From assembly GCA_007922305.1 (NCBI GenBank), contig ML677374.1:6557619-6621618 (forward strand): 64,000 bases of DNA, written 5' to 3'. The notes under the pieces were generated by a model, which saw only the letters and a program-made list of their open reading frames with translations, had not been told where the DNA came from and did not search any database. Origin of the DNA: Dermatemys mawii (lineage: Eukaryota; Chordata; Testudines; Dermatemydidae). Of the stretch, positions 11,803 through 22,900 are shown in pieces. How positions within the stretch are numbered: position 1 is the first letter of the stretch; the number at the start of each line of letters is the position of its first letter. A program made the translations under genes and the position numbers.

Positions 11803-13649
11803 GTAAGTAGTGCTACTTAACTAGTGCTGGTTGTGGTGTGGACAAAGCCTCTGTCTTTGTATCATGTCCTAGAAGGAGGGGTAGGAAGAGGAGAAACATT
11901 GCAGCACATGTAGGTCACAGTGAGCACAGGGAAGGCTGGCTTTATGGAAGCAGGGTTCAGTGTAATAGTGTGTTGAGCAATATTGTGTCAATTAACAGGC
12001 TAATGTTTAGCAGAAAGAAATTAAGCCTACTGATCAGAGCATGCCCGAGAGTCCTAAAACTACAGGCTGCACAAGTAGCCACAGCCAGGCACTGTGCTCT
12101 GTCTTACAGTGTAACAGTCTGCTGTGGCTAATGCAATAAACTCCTCCACATCATTCCTTATCCTAAGCATTGCTCATAAGCCAACACAGCAGCAGGTCTG
12201 GTTTATTTGTCCCCCGACCCCACCATACCAGCAAGACCGTGCACTGACACCCCAGAAGTATTTTCCCTACTTGTTGAACAATACCAGCACTTATTTTTTG
12301 AACAGCTAAAAGCCTCTGACGTGTGGTCTGCTAACATCATTACAAAAAATCTCCTGGTTTAATTGCCACAGTTCTGAAGACATCACTTGGAGGAAATTAG
12401 CGTTCCCCAGGTTGATGTGGGTGGAGTGGTTTCATGCCACGTACGCAGTCAGCGCAAACATTCCAGAGGTTTAAAAAAAGAATCCAGATGCGCGTATCCT
12501 ACATTGGGGTTTATTGCTCCAGCAAGTTGGCCGGCGTCTCTTCTCTGCATAGGATTACGTTGCTTTGACTTGAGGGAGCTGACTGTACATGCCTGGTTTA
12601 AAATTCCTTTTCAGTTTGACTCCTGTGTCCTTTAAAGTTGTAGCTGCAGCACTTGGTTTGAAGAGCTGGAGGTAATGTTAAAAGGGTCACATGAAACGCT
12701 TTAAATGTGATAACTTCTAGTTCATATTGTTTGAAGAGATAAGAGTGATTCAAAGCCCTACTAAGAATGCTTTTGAATTTACTTATCAGCATTTAAGCAG
12801 GTTTTTTCTTCCCCCCCCTACCTGGTTAGTGTGATATATCAAGGGAACCTTAGAAAGGAAGGTTTAGCCTGCAAGGACCCTGTTTCATCTGCTAACCTTG
12901 CTGGTAAGGTCAGTTCTTTCTTCCTGATGTGAAAATGGTCCATTTCCAGGATTTGAATATGCTGGCAGGAGAAACGCAGCCTGTGTAATTCGTGAGGAGG
13001 GGGCTAATCAGAGTCATCTACAGGAGTGTCTCGAGTGGTTACTTGGCCGAGGCCAGCGGTAGGGCAGCCTGCAGTTAATCAGCTCTGCCCTCGCTCGGAG
13101 GAGTTAGTGTGGTCAATGTGAATTACTGCAGAGACCAGCTAGGACGCAAAGCTTATTTTGACAGCAAAAAAAAAAAAGCAAATTACCCGAGGACCAAGTG
13201 TTTCATATGCTCCATAAGGGCCTCAAAGTTCTGGAATTCAGTTGGGTTTGTAAATTCCATGTTGTAACTGAAGAGTCTTGTTCCTGGGTCCCCCACTAAA
13301 CACAGACTCTCTGGGCCTGCAAAAGTCAAACCTTAATAGAAACTCACCCCAGCCGCTGCCATCCTATTAAATATTTAGTCTTGTTATCCATTCCAGTATG
13401 GTCTAACGGTGGCTGCCCAGTGCTGTGTAGGGCATGATTCTTGTGGGGCACGCGCTTAGTTGGAAAAGGAATTAAGTGAACCTTTCTGTTTGCCAGGGTC
13501 AGGCTATATTGGAGGGTTGAAAAGTCTGTCTCTCTAGGCAACTTTTACCAATCCTGTTTTCCTTTTACTCACGAGTGGGTGGTGGTGGTAATGCTGAGCT
13601 TGTATCAGACTTCGGACTTGGCACACTAATTATGCCCACCATTAGCCCT

Positions 13650-13790
13650 GTGGGACTGGTGAATAGGAGGTCTAGTTTACAGAGGATTACATTGATGCAC
13701 AAACAAATCAAGTGACCAGGTCATGGTCACACAGCAAATCGAAGGGAAGCCAGGCTTCTGACACCTACTCTCTACAGCAGTGTTTGTTCC
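13650..13790 (-). mobile_element. MIR/CORE-type SINE fragment
   Basis: Reverse orientation: gtcatggtcacacagcaaat and agccaggcttctgacacc. Confidence 0.5.
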
Positions 13791-14199
13791 TAATAGCTGG
13801 TGAGCCATTGTCTACTTGGCAGTGGCTAGTCGTAGACTCCCTGACTTCACAGAATGGTAGCCAGGGTGCTGTGGAGTCAGCAGAAAATGCTCCTGCTCTC
13901 ATTGCAGGACTATCTTACGGTCAAAAAGGTGTAAATGGTTATTAATAAGGACAATGATACCAGAATGGTTTCCACTAAGTTTTCCTAACACTGCCAATTA
14001 ACAGCAAGTGAGATTTTTCCCAACAGAATATTAATTCGTTATTAATTCATGATATATCTGCTTATTAGTTCCTAGCTGTATGTGCATTATACCATTCTAA
14101 AAACATTGTAGATTGGCATGGGGGGGGGGGGAGTTTTGGGGGGTCTGGATTTTTCCTCTCCCCCAGCAGAGAATTTCAAGTTTCAGACAAACAACTTCA

Positions 14200-14900
14200 T
14201 TTACAAGTGTCTCTAATTAGCTGCAGAATTAGTAAAGCGGAGTTTTCCCCCCATAGATCGGCCAAACCCCCGAGGGAAACTGTGGAATAGAGAGAATCGC
14301 ATTTCCAATTATTTTGTTGAATTGCTAATTTAGTTATTGTGCCTGGCGTAATTGTGATGGGTATTGGGTGTGCAATTCAATTTGTTTTAAATATTTGTGG
14401 GAAGGCTGATCAGTAATGGAGCTGACCTATTTCGTGGCCCAAATTGAGAGAAGAGACTAAAACAAAAACAGCTACAAAGCCACAGTTTGTTTCAGTTTTT
14501 ATTTTGATCTCTCTCATCCCTCTTAAGACTGTTGATGCAACAAAAGGTTTAAATTAAAAGATGATAGCACTTTGATCTTAGGCTTTTGAAAGCTTACAGC
14601 TTTGGTACTTTTCTTGGCATTTTAATATGTAGATATTTTAGGCTAAAGAGTTTTAAATGCGTTTCTGGAGTTCAATAGGGTTTTTTTTCCCCCTCTAAAT
14701 TTTATTATGTTTATTAAGGTGATTTATGTCTTTAACCCTCAGGATTCTGGTTCAAGAAATGCGTGAAAATAATTGGAACTGCTGGGTTTTGTGTTTGCTG
14801 GCTTTGAAATTGTGTTAAATATTAATCATTAATTAGAGGTGGAGATTTTTAAAAACCTGTGTGGGGTGAAGTCTATATTGGATTTATGTTTGTAACTTAG
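14200..14900. promoter_or_regulatory. Candidate conserved non-coding element, homeodomain-motif rich
   Basis: It is a repeat-free AT-rich block with many TAAT/ATTA cores (for example taattag, ccaattatt, ttaattaga). The style matches vertebrate developmental enhancers. In mammals the neighbourhood of ACACA includes LHX1. Conservation was not measured. Confidence 0.3.
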
Positions 14901-16157
14901 CTGGCAGGGGGAAACATTTAAATTAGCTATACTTGCAATTCAATTTCAGAAGCTCTGGGTGGGAGTTTCTATGAATGCCTAGGAGTTGGGGCAGGGTTCA
15001 GAATCCCAAAGGAAATAAATTTATAGTCAAACTTTTCATAGGTCTGCATAGTGGATGTAAACCACTCACTGTTTTCTCTCTCTCTCTCTGCAGCGAGGAC
15101 AGACACATGGACTTGACAGTTCTGCTCTTAGTTTGCCAATACAGGGAAAGCAGACATAGGCTTTAAGAAAGGGAGAACACTAGATTGATTTAAATCTAGA
15201 ACAGGAATCACTGCTAGCGCTTCAAAGCATCTCGTAGGTAGTTTGCCACAACCCAAGGTGGTAAAGGCTGTTTGGAACTGATCATGCGAAAAAGAAAAGT
15301 GAAATTAAAGCAAGGTGCGATTTCATTCCCCTTCTGCTTCACTGGGAATTGTTTGACCAGTCTCAAAGTCAGGCTGAAGGTGTTGATGGAGAAGTATCAT
15401 GTCCTGTGTGTTGTAACAAGAAGGCAAGAATGTTAATGTGCTGGATGTTGTCTTGATTTATATTCCACTGAGCATATTTGTGTTTGACTATAAACATTTT
15501 TCTATTTCAGAATTCAAATTTTTCTGCATCACTGTTTTAGAGTTGTTTGACATCATGGGAATGATAGATGCGACAAATTAAGCCTCTGGCTTCATGGCGT
15601 GAGAAGTTACAAAGGGGGTGAAATGAAGAAAAGGGCTGGCAACTTACGAGAACAGGTGAAAATACTCGTGCTTTTAAGTGTTACATAGTGCCGTCTTTTC
15701 CCAGCCTTAAGCAAGCATGAACTACCCAGACTTAGCACACGTTTCTATGGAGTTTAAGTAAAAGTTGGAATGAAAGGGGTAAGCACGCAAACCCACTAGT
15801 GGAATAAGCAGCCCAGACTCTTGCAGTGATGGGCCTGAACCTCGAAGTTCAGCTCTAGCTGTGAATTTAGCCAAGCTCCTGAGTCTTTTTGGTTCAGTTC
15901 CTCTTGAGAGGCAGGGTCACATGGCTGGAACTGAACTTCCTCAGAATTCAAGGCTGTTTCAGTCTGGCGTTCGGTCCCTGACAGCTAATGTAATGCAGTG
16001 TCACCTTTAGTATCTTCCACATAAAATTCTCAATGCATTAACAACCTCCTCCATTAAATTAAGTTAGAGCTAAAAGAGGGAGCACTTACCAAATCCCCCC
16101 ACCTATGGAATACACGGTTCCACTTGTAGCAGTGAAAACGGTCTTAAACGGATTCTT

Positions 16158-16163
16158 TTTATT
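16158..16163 (-). promoter_or_regulatory. Alternative distal AATAAA for ACACA
   Basis: This is the second canonical hexamer after the stop on the minus strand (ttaataaaaag context). Use would give a 3' UTR of about 3.7 kb. There is no independent support. Confidence 0.2.
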
Positions 16164-16970
16164 AAAAGAAATTTGAGGTAAATGAAATACATCAGCAAGT
16201 ACCATAGATGTCCAGCAATAACACGGCCATGGTTTGGTTTTTACTCCAACTGCATCATACAACAACGAAAGGCATAAAGCAGGACGTAACATGCACAGTA
16301 GACTTTGTTTTCTGGTAGTGTTACTGGAAGGCCTAAACCTCTGGGATGACTGACTGTCACACTCAACATGAAAAGGGAAGCGTGATGCTGGGCAAAGGCT
16401 GTGCCTAGCTCCTCACAAGTGGCTTTTATGTGATGCTTCAAGTTTAATTAAAACATTAATAGTGGGGTTGTTTGCAGGTTGGAGCCATTTACTATTAGAC
16501 CATCTAGTAAACCAAAGTCAATTTTTTGTGACTTGTTCATTTCATTCAATCTGCTTTAAGGACAATATAAGCCCGAAACAGTCCCTTGCCCCCTTCCATA
16601 ATTTGCTTCTGTCTGCTTCTAGTCAGGGAGCGTTGGAAGAAAGGCACTAGTCTTGCAGGTTCAGGATGGAAGAAAGAATTGAATTAGCTTCCAGACTAGC
16701 ATGTGCCAACTTTAACAGCTCTTACATCATATGCTGATCTGTATAAAAGATGCACGATAATGTTCTGATGCTTACAAGTATCTTAAGAATATGTACTTGG
16801 AGTCCATTATTTTCAAGGCTCCCAAAGCTGCACTAGCTTGTCTATGAGTGGGTGGGATGGAAAAGTGCTTCACTCTAATCTTTTAAAACGGGGCTCTTCT
16901 TTTAATAGCTCAACACAGACGGAGCAGTGAGACCCCTAAAGGCTCCAGAATCCTCTAACAGAGAAATGTT

Positions 16971-16976
16971 TTTATT
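16971..16976 (-). promoter_or_regulatory. ACACA: Candidate ACACA polyadenylation signal AATAAA
   Basis: Plus-strand tttatt reads AATAAA on the transcript strand. A T/G-rich stretch (tctgtgttg) lies about 50 bp downstream on the transcript. It is the first canonical hexamer after the stop. Confidence 0.4.
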
Positions 16977-17753
16977 GCATGAGAATAGGCGTATTCAAAT
17001 GATTGTGGTGTATACAGAAGCTGACTGCATCAGAGCTCCAGTGACACAAGCAGATATAATTTCAGGGCCTACCCACTGAGTAACTCTTGGTGAAAGGGTT
17101 ATTTTCAACAGCTTCACCAACAAAGTCTTGCTACAACAGAAAACGGAAAGGGCCAATAGGCAGTCTTTCCAATGAATCCTTACTAGTTCAGGTGTAGAAG
17201 ATGACTTTGTCTTCACTGAAGCTGTGGGTGTCATTTGCAGCTTGTGTAGACGCACCTGTGCTGTCTTGCGAGAAGTAGCTGTGAGGATGTGGCAGCAGGG
17301 ATATGACGCTATTTTTAGCATTCTAGCTAGATTAAAGCTAACATGTAACTACAACTCCCACATCTGGCTGCAGTTGTAGAGGTACCCAGGGCCAGGGAAC
17401 ATGTCTTTGGGATGGTTAAGAGGGAGGGTCTGGTCAACACAGTATTTGCACAACTTCTACCTCAAACTTGAGTGTTGATTTTATGTTTATGTTTTAGCAA
17501 AAGCAAGGCTTGTTGATACTAGCCTACAGCAGTTTCTGACACTGCTGGGAAGAGACAATACTGTAGAAGCATCACTATAATATTGCTTTACAGTAGCTAA
17601 GGGACAAACAGCCATTTAATTAGATCAATTATAATGCATTAAATTTGATACTGTTAATTTTAAAAAATGTTTCTGGAGAAATGTGTTACTTCAGATTTTC
17701 TATTATCAAAAGAAAAGTTGTAGAAGATCAGAATTGTTTGTAAAGACAATTAC

Positions 17754-17959
17754 ACCTTGTCTACATGAATAGCATAACTCCAATTTACGTTGCTTAGATC
17801 TACTTACCGTGGGGTCCACACTACGTGACATTGACTCCCCTTATTCTCCATCAGGTGGCGTACAGGAGTGCGATTGGCGGTCGATTTAGCGGTCTAGAAA
17901 AGACCCACTAAATCAATCGCTGCAGCATCGATCCTCTGGTAAATGTAGATGTGCCCTCA
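17754..17959. mobile_element. Inverted-repeat DNA element ('ttgtctaca' ends)
   Basis: The left end is accttgtctacatgaat; the right end aaatgtagatgtgccc is its approximate inverse. The middle contains CpG-rich gtcgatttagcggtctag and a related inverted phrase. It lies in the presumed 3' UTR. Confidence 0.5.
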
Positions 17960-18859
17960 GTGATTTGAATGCTTTGATACAACTTTTCACATAGATACCT
18001 ATGTCCTATGAAAATAATTAAAGCTAGATGTGCTGTCATCTTAGGATTCTGCTGTGGTTTATATTACCACTAGGATCCCTCAGTAAAAAATACAGCCTTG
18101 TTTTTTGGGGGAAAACAAATCAACCTAGCTGCCAAAGCAATTTGTGCAGATCTCCCAATGATGAAATTCTTACCAGGCCTCCTCTGGGTCTGCTAAATTA
18201 GTTCTGCATACATATTGTTACACAGAATGTTTTGAGGAATTTCAGGTTTACATTTTTCTTTAATGATTCTGATCTGGTAAGTGACATAATCTATGTAAAA
18301 CTTAAATCCCTCCTTAGAAAACAACAGCTTTTTAGGAAAGTTTTGGGATAAAGTGCAGCCTTATTTAACCATGTCAGTCTGTCAATTGAACAATAAATAC
18401 AAGTATTAGCTATTTGGTTTTGTAGACAAGAAAGAAAATAACAGTGACATAATTTGTTGAAGTGGATTCTGCATCTGCCAACCAGGTGACTGTGGTTGGT
18501 TGTAGTGCAATATCAATTCAATAGACGATGCTGGTACAGTAATAGCAATTGCATTCCTGGTAGATAACAATTAGCTCCTCAGTACTGCGATGGAGAACTC
18601 CCATACATGTAAAATGTTAAATTGGGGGAAGTTACACCACATGCCCCCCAAAAGAGGCTAAGTAACAAATATTACCCAGACTCCCATTTACGTTTTTCTA
18701 AAGAGCTCAGAAATGTCTCTGTCCACATGAGAGCGAGCAGCTGAATGTTTCATTTTAAAAACATCACTTTCAGTAACAAAAGTACAAAAAATTGTTCGGA
18801 GCTGGAGAGCTGGTTTTAATTTCAGTGACTAGCTCTTGCCACTTTTCCCCATCTTTATG

Positions 18860-18905
18860 GAATGAGCGTTTGCTTCCTAGGTGAATGAGCGTTTGCTTCC
18901 TAGGT
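18860..18905. repeat. Perfect 23-bp tandem duplication
   Basis: The unit gaatgagcgtttgcttccta plus ggt occurs twice without a mismatch (18860-18882 and 18883-18905), in the presumed ACACA 3' UTR. Confidence 0.95.
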
Positions 18906-19827
18906 GAGACAGAATGAATGAATAATGGAATTGGCAGCTCACCTTTAACTAGCGCCTGTGACTGTGCAGAGGGACTATAAATACAGTTCTGTAGACACAT
19001 GAGAGAGGGGACCAGAGTTGGGTGGGATTGGAATTACCCTGTCATAGAAAAAGCCACCATCTGCCATACATCTAGTATCCAGTTTATGACAGTAACAGTA
19101 ATAATTATGACCTAAGTATTTCTCTTTTTACAGGATACTACTTCATCTCTGCCCTAGCTGAGACCACGAAAGCCTGCAGTATAGCCCTTGGAATGAAAAT
19201 ACTGAAACAACAGGTACTAAGTAAACAGTCAAGACTGACCTGTAGTGAAATTTGCGACCATCAGAGGAGGCAGGATTAGCTCCTCCCCAGTGTAACAGAA
19301 CCACGCACAAATAACCATTTCTCTCTTTCTTTGTAGTATCTTCCCATGTGCATGTAACAAACCCCTGACTCACCAGCACTCCACTGCTGCAGCAAGTGCC
19401 TCAACTGTGCCAGTGGCATCAGCACGTAAGTCTACTGAAACAAGACCACCATCACCAGATTGGGGGGAGGGGGAGAGGCATAGTGTAAGAGAGCTCCTAC
19501 TTTGCTGCTCTAAGACTTCATGGTACCCTGGTACCCTTCATTGCCTTTTCCTGCTGCTTTCAGAGACAGCTAGACAGCTAGCTGATGCATTGGTCCAGTC
19601 ACTCTTTGTTAAATAAATAAGGTACAGTTAGACGTCCAGCAGTTTGTTTTCCTTATGTCTTTAGGGCCAGAGCATACGTTCCCTCCGGTCAGTCTGATCT
19701 TAACAATTCAAAGTACCATTATTCCTTTTGCTTCCTCTTCTCAGTACATTGATCACAACGGAGCAGACAAAGGGCAACTCTGTGCCTTTTGCCACAGGAA
19801 AGGAAGAGGGCAGGAAACGGATCCTCT

Positions 19828-19954
19828 TTATGTTGAAGGAGGTGAGTCCATTGTTGAAAGAATACGCACTATCTCCGCTCGCTGGGTCGGGGATATATGC
19901 TGGGTCATGTGGACAATGGAATCCATGGCAACCTCAGGATTGGCCTGCACCAAG
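19828..19954 (-). CDS. ACACA: ACACA last coding exon, with stop codon
   Basis: One base completes Ser, then 41 codons and a TAA stop (19828-19830) follow. [12 protein letters not shown] and [12 protein letters not shown] lead to the ending MDSPPST. Mammals end MDSPST as I recall, so one extra Pro is present. The acceptor is tgtctttccag. The exon continues into the 3' UTR. Confidence 0.96.
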
Positions 19955-22900
19955 CTGGAAAGACAAGAGGGTTAACAACAGCACCCATCTCACCCCAGCC
20001 GCTAGCTCCTTCCTCCTGGCCCAACTTGTCTCCTCATTCATCTCGGCAGAGAAATTTAGCAAGCCGAGTACAGCCCAGTGTGCGGACTCGAAGCCGAAAC
20101 ATTTTCACCTGATCTCGCTCCCTGCTCTAAAGGATCTGGACAAGCCAGCAAGTGGTTTATGATGAACTGAGAGGACAGTGTCTCAGCACCACGCAATGCA
20201 CAGTTCTAGCACAGACACACAAGGGAGTTCAGTACATGTGAGGGCCAGAGAGGGTGGGAATCTCAGAGTGGTACAGAAGGCAAGAGGAAGAATGTCCAAA
20301 GAGTAAACTCAGAGCACTGTCAAGGACTGTAATGGATGCGAGCATTGCGCTCCCTGATTCAGAAGGCTGCTCACAGGCGAACCTTCTCTGTCCCAGATAC
20401 ACCATAATGTCTGTCTGCCTCTGTCTCACAGTCATTTCATGGGCACTCTCTGCTTGTTACCTCACATTCCCCTCTAACTCTAGTGATGTGGTTTGGGGCC
20501 AGGTTGCAATAATAAAGTTGCATTTTGGTACCGAACGAGAGAGACTGGTGTCAACCTTTGGATTACACTGTGTACTTCGGCCCGCTGCACGATCTTTGAA
20601 AATTAATCAGAACAAAAGGGACATTAGACGCTGGTGCAGTTTCCCCAGAGAAGAGTTGGGGGGTAGGGGGCAGCCAGCATCTTCTGTACTGTGGGACATG
20701 AGCAGCAGAAGGATTAGCGGAAGGGAGCAGAGAAGTCATCCTTTAAGTGAGACACAGAAACAGAAGAAATCCTAAACCTATCCACACTGAACCTTAGCAA
20801 ATATCTGCTGAGCCTTTACCAGGAGCCGATACAGTATTGCAGCTCTAACTACCCACTCACATTAATGCAGAGAATGAAACCCCTTTAATATTTGTATCAA
20901 CACCGTAAATATGAACCCGATTTCCTGTGGCTACCATAAGCGTGGTTCAGCCAAGTGTGCTCGTAATGGCAGCAGGGTTAAAGCTTTGCTGAAGCAGGGC
21001 CGTTGAGCTGAGTGGCTTTCATGGCCCACAGGCACCTTGAACTCAAATTATACCCCCACACAAAATGTATTGTAAAACAATGCCATGGTCAGGTTGTGTG
21101 TTCATATGAAGTGGATTAGATACTCATTAAAAACGCTTAAGGTTAGATTTTGAAAACTCACTCCATTTTAACCATCTAAAGCTAAGTGCATTTATTTAAA
21201 AAACAAAATAACGCTTGATTTCAACCTCACCCTGTCCCTTTATTTAAACACCTCACAAATTCACTGGCTGTCCAAAACTGCAGTGAGGAGGGCCATAGAA
21301 TTACCTGGATTGAGACTTTGGGGGCCAAATTCGAGTTGCTTTAGTCTTAATGCCTATACTAGGGCTCCCTGTCTCAAAACTTCCCACTGCTGCATCACCC
21401 GCCCTCGTCCAAGAAGGTTTAGATGAGGCAGAAGTCCTCTGCATTAATACTGTCACTGTTACGACACCCTCAGATCTGCATAGGTTAGCACCAGTGGAAA
21501 ATTTAAGGGAACAAAATCCCTCATATTGACACAGCCCACCACTGAAATTCAAGGGAGCGGGTGAGGATTTAGTCGTAGAGCTCTGCCTCCTTGTGGGAAA
21601 TCAGCAGTTGGCTTACCTGCGTATTTGTTTGAGTATGTAGTCTCTGGAGATGTATTTGATGTTTTCATCCACAACTGAGCGAACGCCGTCTTCCTCTGTT
21701 AGCTGTTTCTCCAGCCACTCCACTAGATCCTTATTGTTATCCCACAAGTATGCCTGCAAACAAACAGCAAATGTTGCTGAAATGGTTCCAGAAGGTGCTC
21801 TGGGGTCCTATGGAACGGCCATTGACAGATTGCGCTATCCTGCTCCCAACGCTACCGTTCCTGAAATTTAATTAGCAATTACTGGCAACGGTGGGTAAAA
21901 TATTAGGCAGAAGATCCTTTGTGAGTTGCTGGTGCGGTTAACGTTTATGGCTGTGGAGCGCAACTAACAATTAACAGAAGTTAGAGAATGCTGTACTTGT
22001 TCTGTGTCTCCTGCCTTAAAATGTGATTACATGGAAATCACGGAGGCAATAGTGCCACAGTTTAAAGCACCTATCGCTGTGGGTTATTTACTCTAACAAT
22101 GCCTCTGCTCAGAGGGCTGGTGACCTCTTCTTTCGCACAAGGCAATGGAATGACAAACTACCCTCAACTGCATCAAGCATCTCGATTTTAGGATCTGGAG
22201 CTTTCACAGAGGTCTCCTTTTTAACAACAGGACCAATCTAGCCAAATTATCCATCACACATCCATCATCCCCTGTACACAAGTAGGCAAACCTGCTCTTA
22301 CTGCTATAAGGCACCAGTGTACGTGTTGCCTCGTCTGTATTTAGTGCTAAGTTGGGGTGGGGGGGCTACGTGGTCTTTTTAGTTATATTTGACGTTCCAG
22401 CAAGTTTAGGAGAAAGTGAGATTCTCCCAAAAGTGGCTAGAGCAACACATAGCGCTGCCGAATGCTGCACTGCCAGTATGCTGGCACTTGGCTTCTCTGG
22501 AGAAGAGCAGCTGTGGTACCAGATTATGGAACGCTTCTGTGCTATGGGACGGCGAGAGAGAGACGCTGCGTCCCCCAAGCTAACTTCAGAGTCAAACCAA
22601 GCTACTCAAAGTGTATTGCATTAGCTCCCTGCGAGACCGTGTCTCCTGCATTTAGCACCCTTGGAAAACGTCAACAGTTTTACTTTTCTAGTTATTTATT
22701 TTTTTGTTAACTAAAGAAAGGCTCCTCCAACAGACTTGCTATCTACTAAAACCAAATTAGCTCCTTTATTACCCATATGCTGACAAGTCAAAGCAGCAGT
22801 TGTTTGGGGCAGTTTATAAGGGAAAGGAATTGTCCCCCAACTCAGCTTGGCAGAGACCCTTTTACCTTCCTGTTTAGCATGGGGCCATTTACTGGTTTAA

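Larger units (their letters stand above)
11803..16951. other. Non-coding flank downstream of ACACA, right part
   Basis: No exon was recognised. Stretches 12380-12640, 12950-13200 and 14200-14900 look like ancient regulatory DNA: repeat-free, with intact TAATTA-type and CpG-containing motifs. A MIR copy (13650) and a 12-G run (14120) are also present. Confidence 0.5.
16952..19827 (-). other. ACACA: Probable ACACA 3' untranslated region
   Basis: No coding signal is seen below the stop codon. The first canonical AATAAA on the transcript strand lies at 16971-16976, giving a 3' UTR of about 2.9 kb, reasonable for ACACA. It contains a perfect 23-bp tandem duplication (18860-18905) and an inverted-repeat element (17754-17959). 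The 3' boundary is inferred; ATTAAA variants near 17616 and 18258 could give shorter forms. Confidence 0.5.

Noticed and set aside
1..19000. AATF exons expected from the human gene order
   Set aside because: I looked for the AATF C-terminal sequence on the plus strand and did not find it; AATF probably lies beyond the window or is elsewhere in this genome.
20254..20775. 173-codon plus-strand open frame in the last intron, with a hydrophobic stretch and a nearby aataaa
   Set aside because: No recognisable family, no good promoter or splice context, antisense within an intron. Most likely chance.
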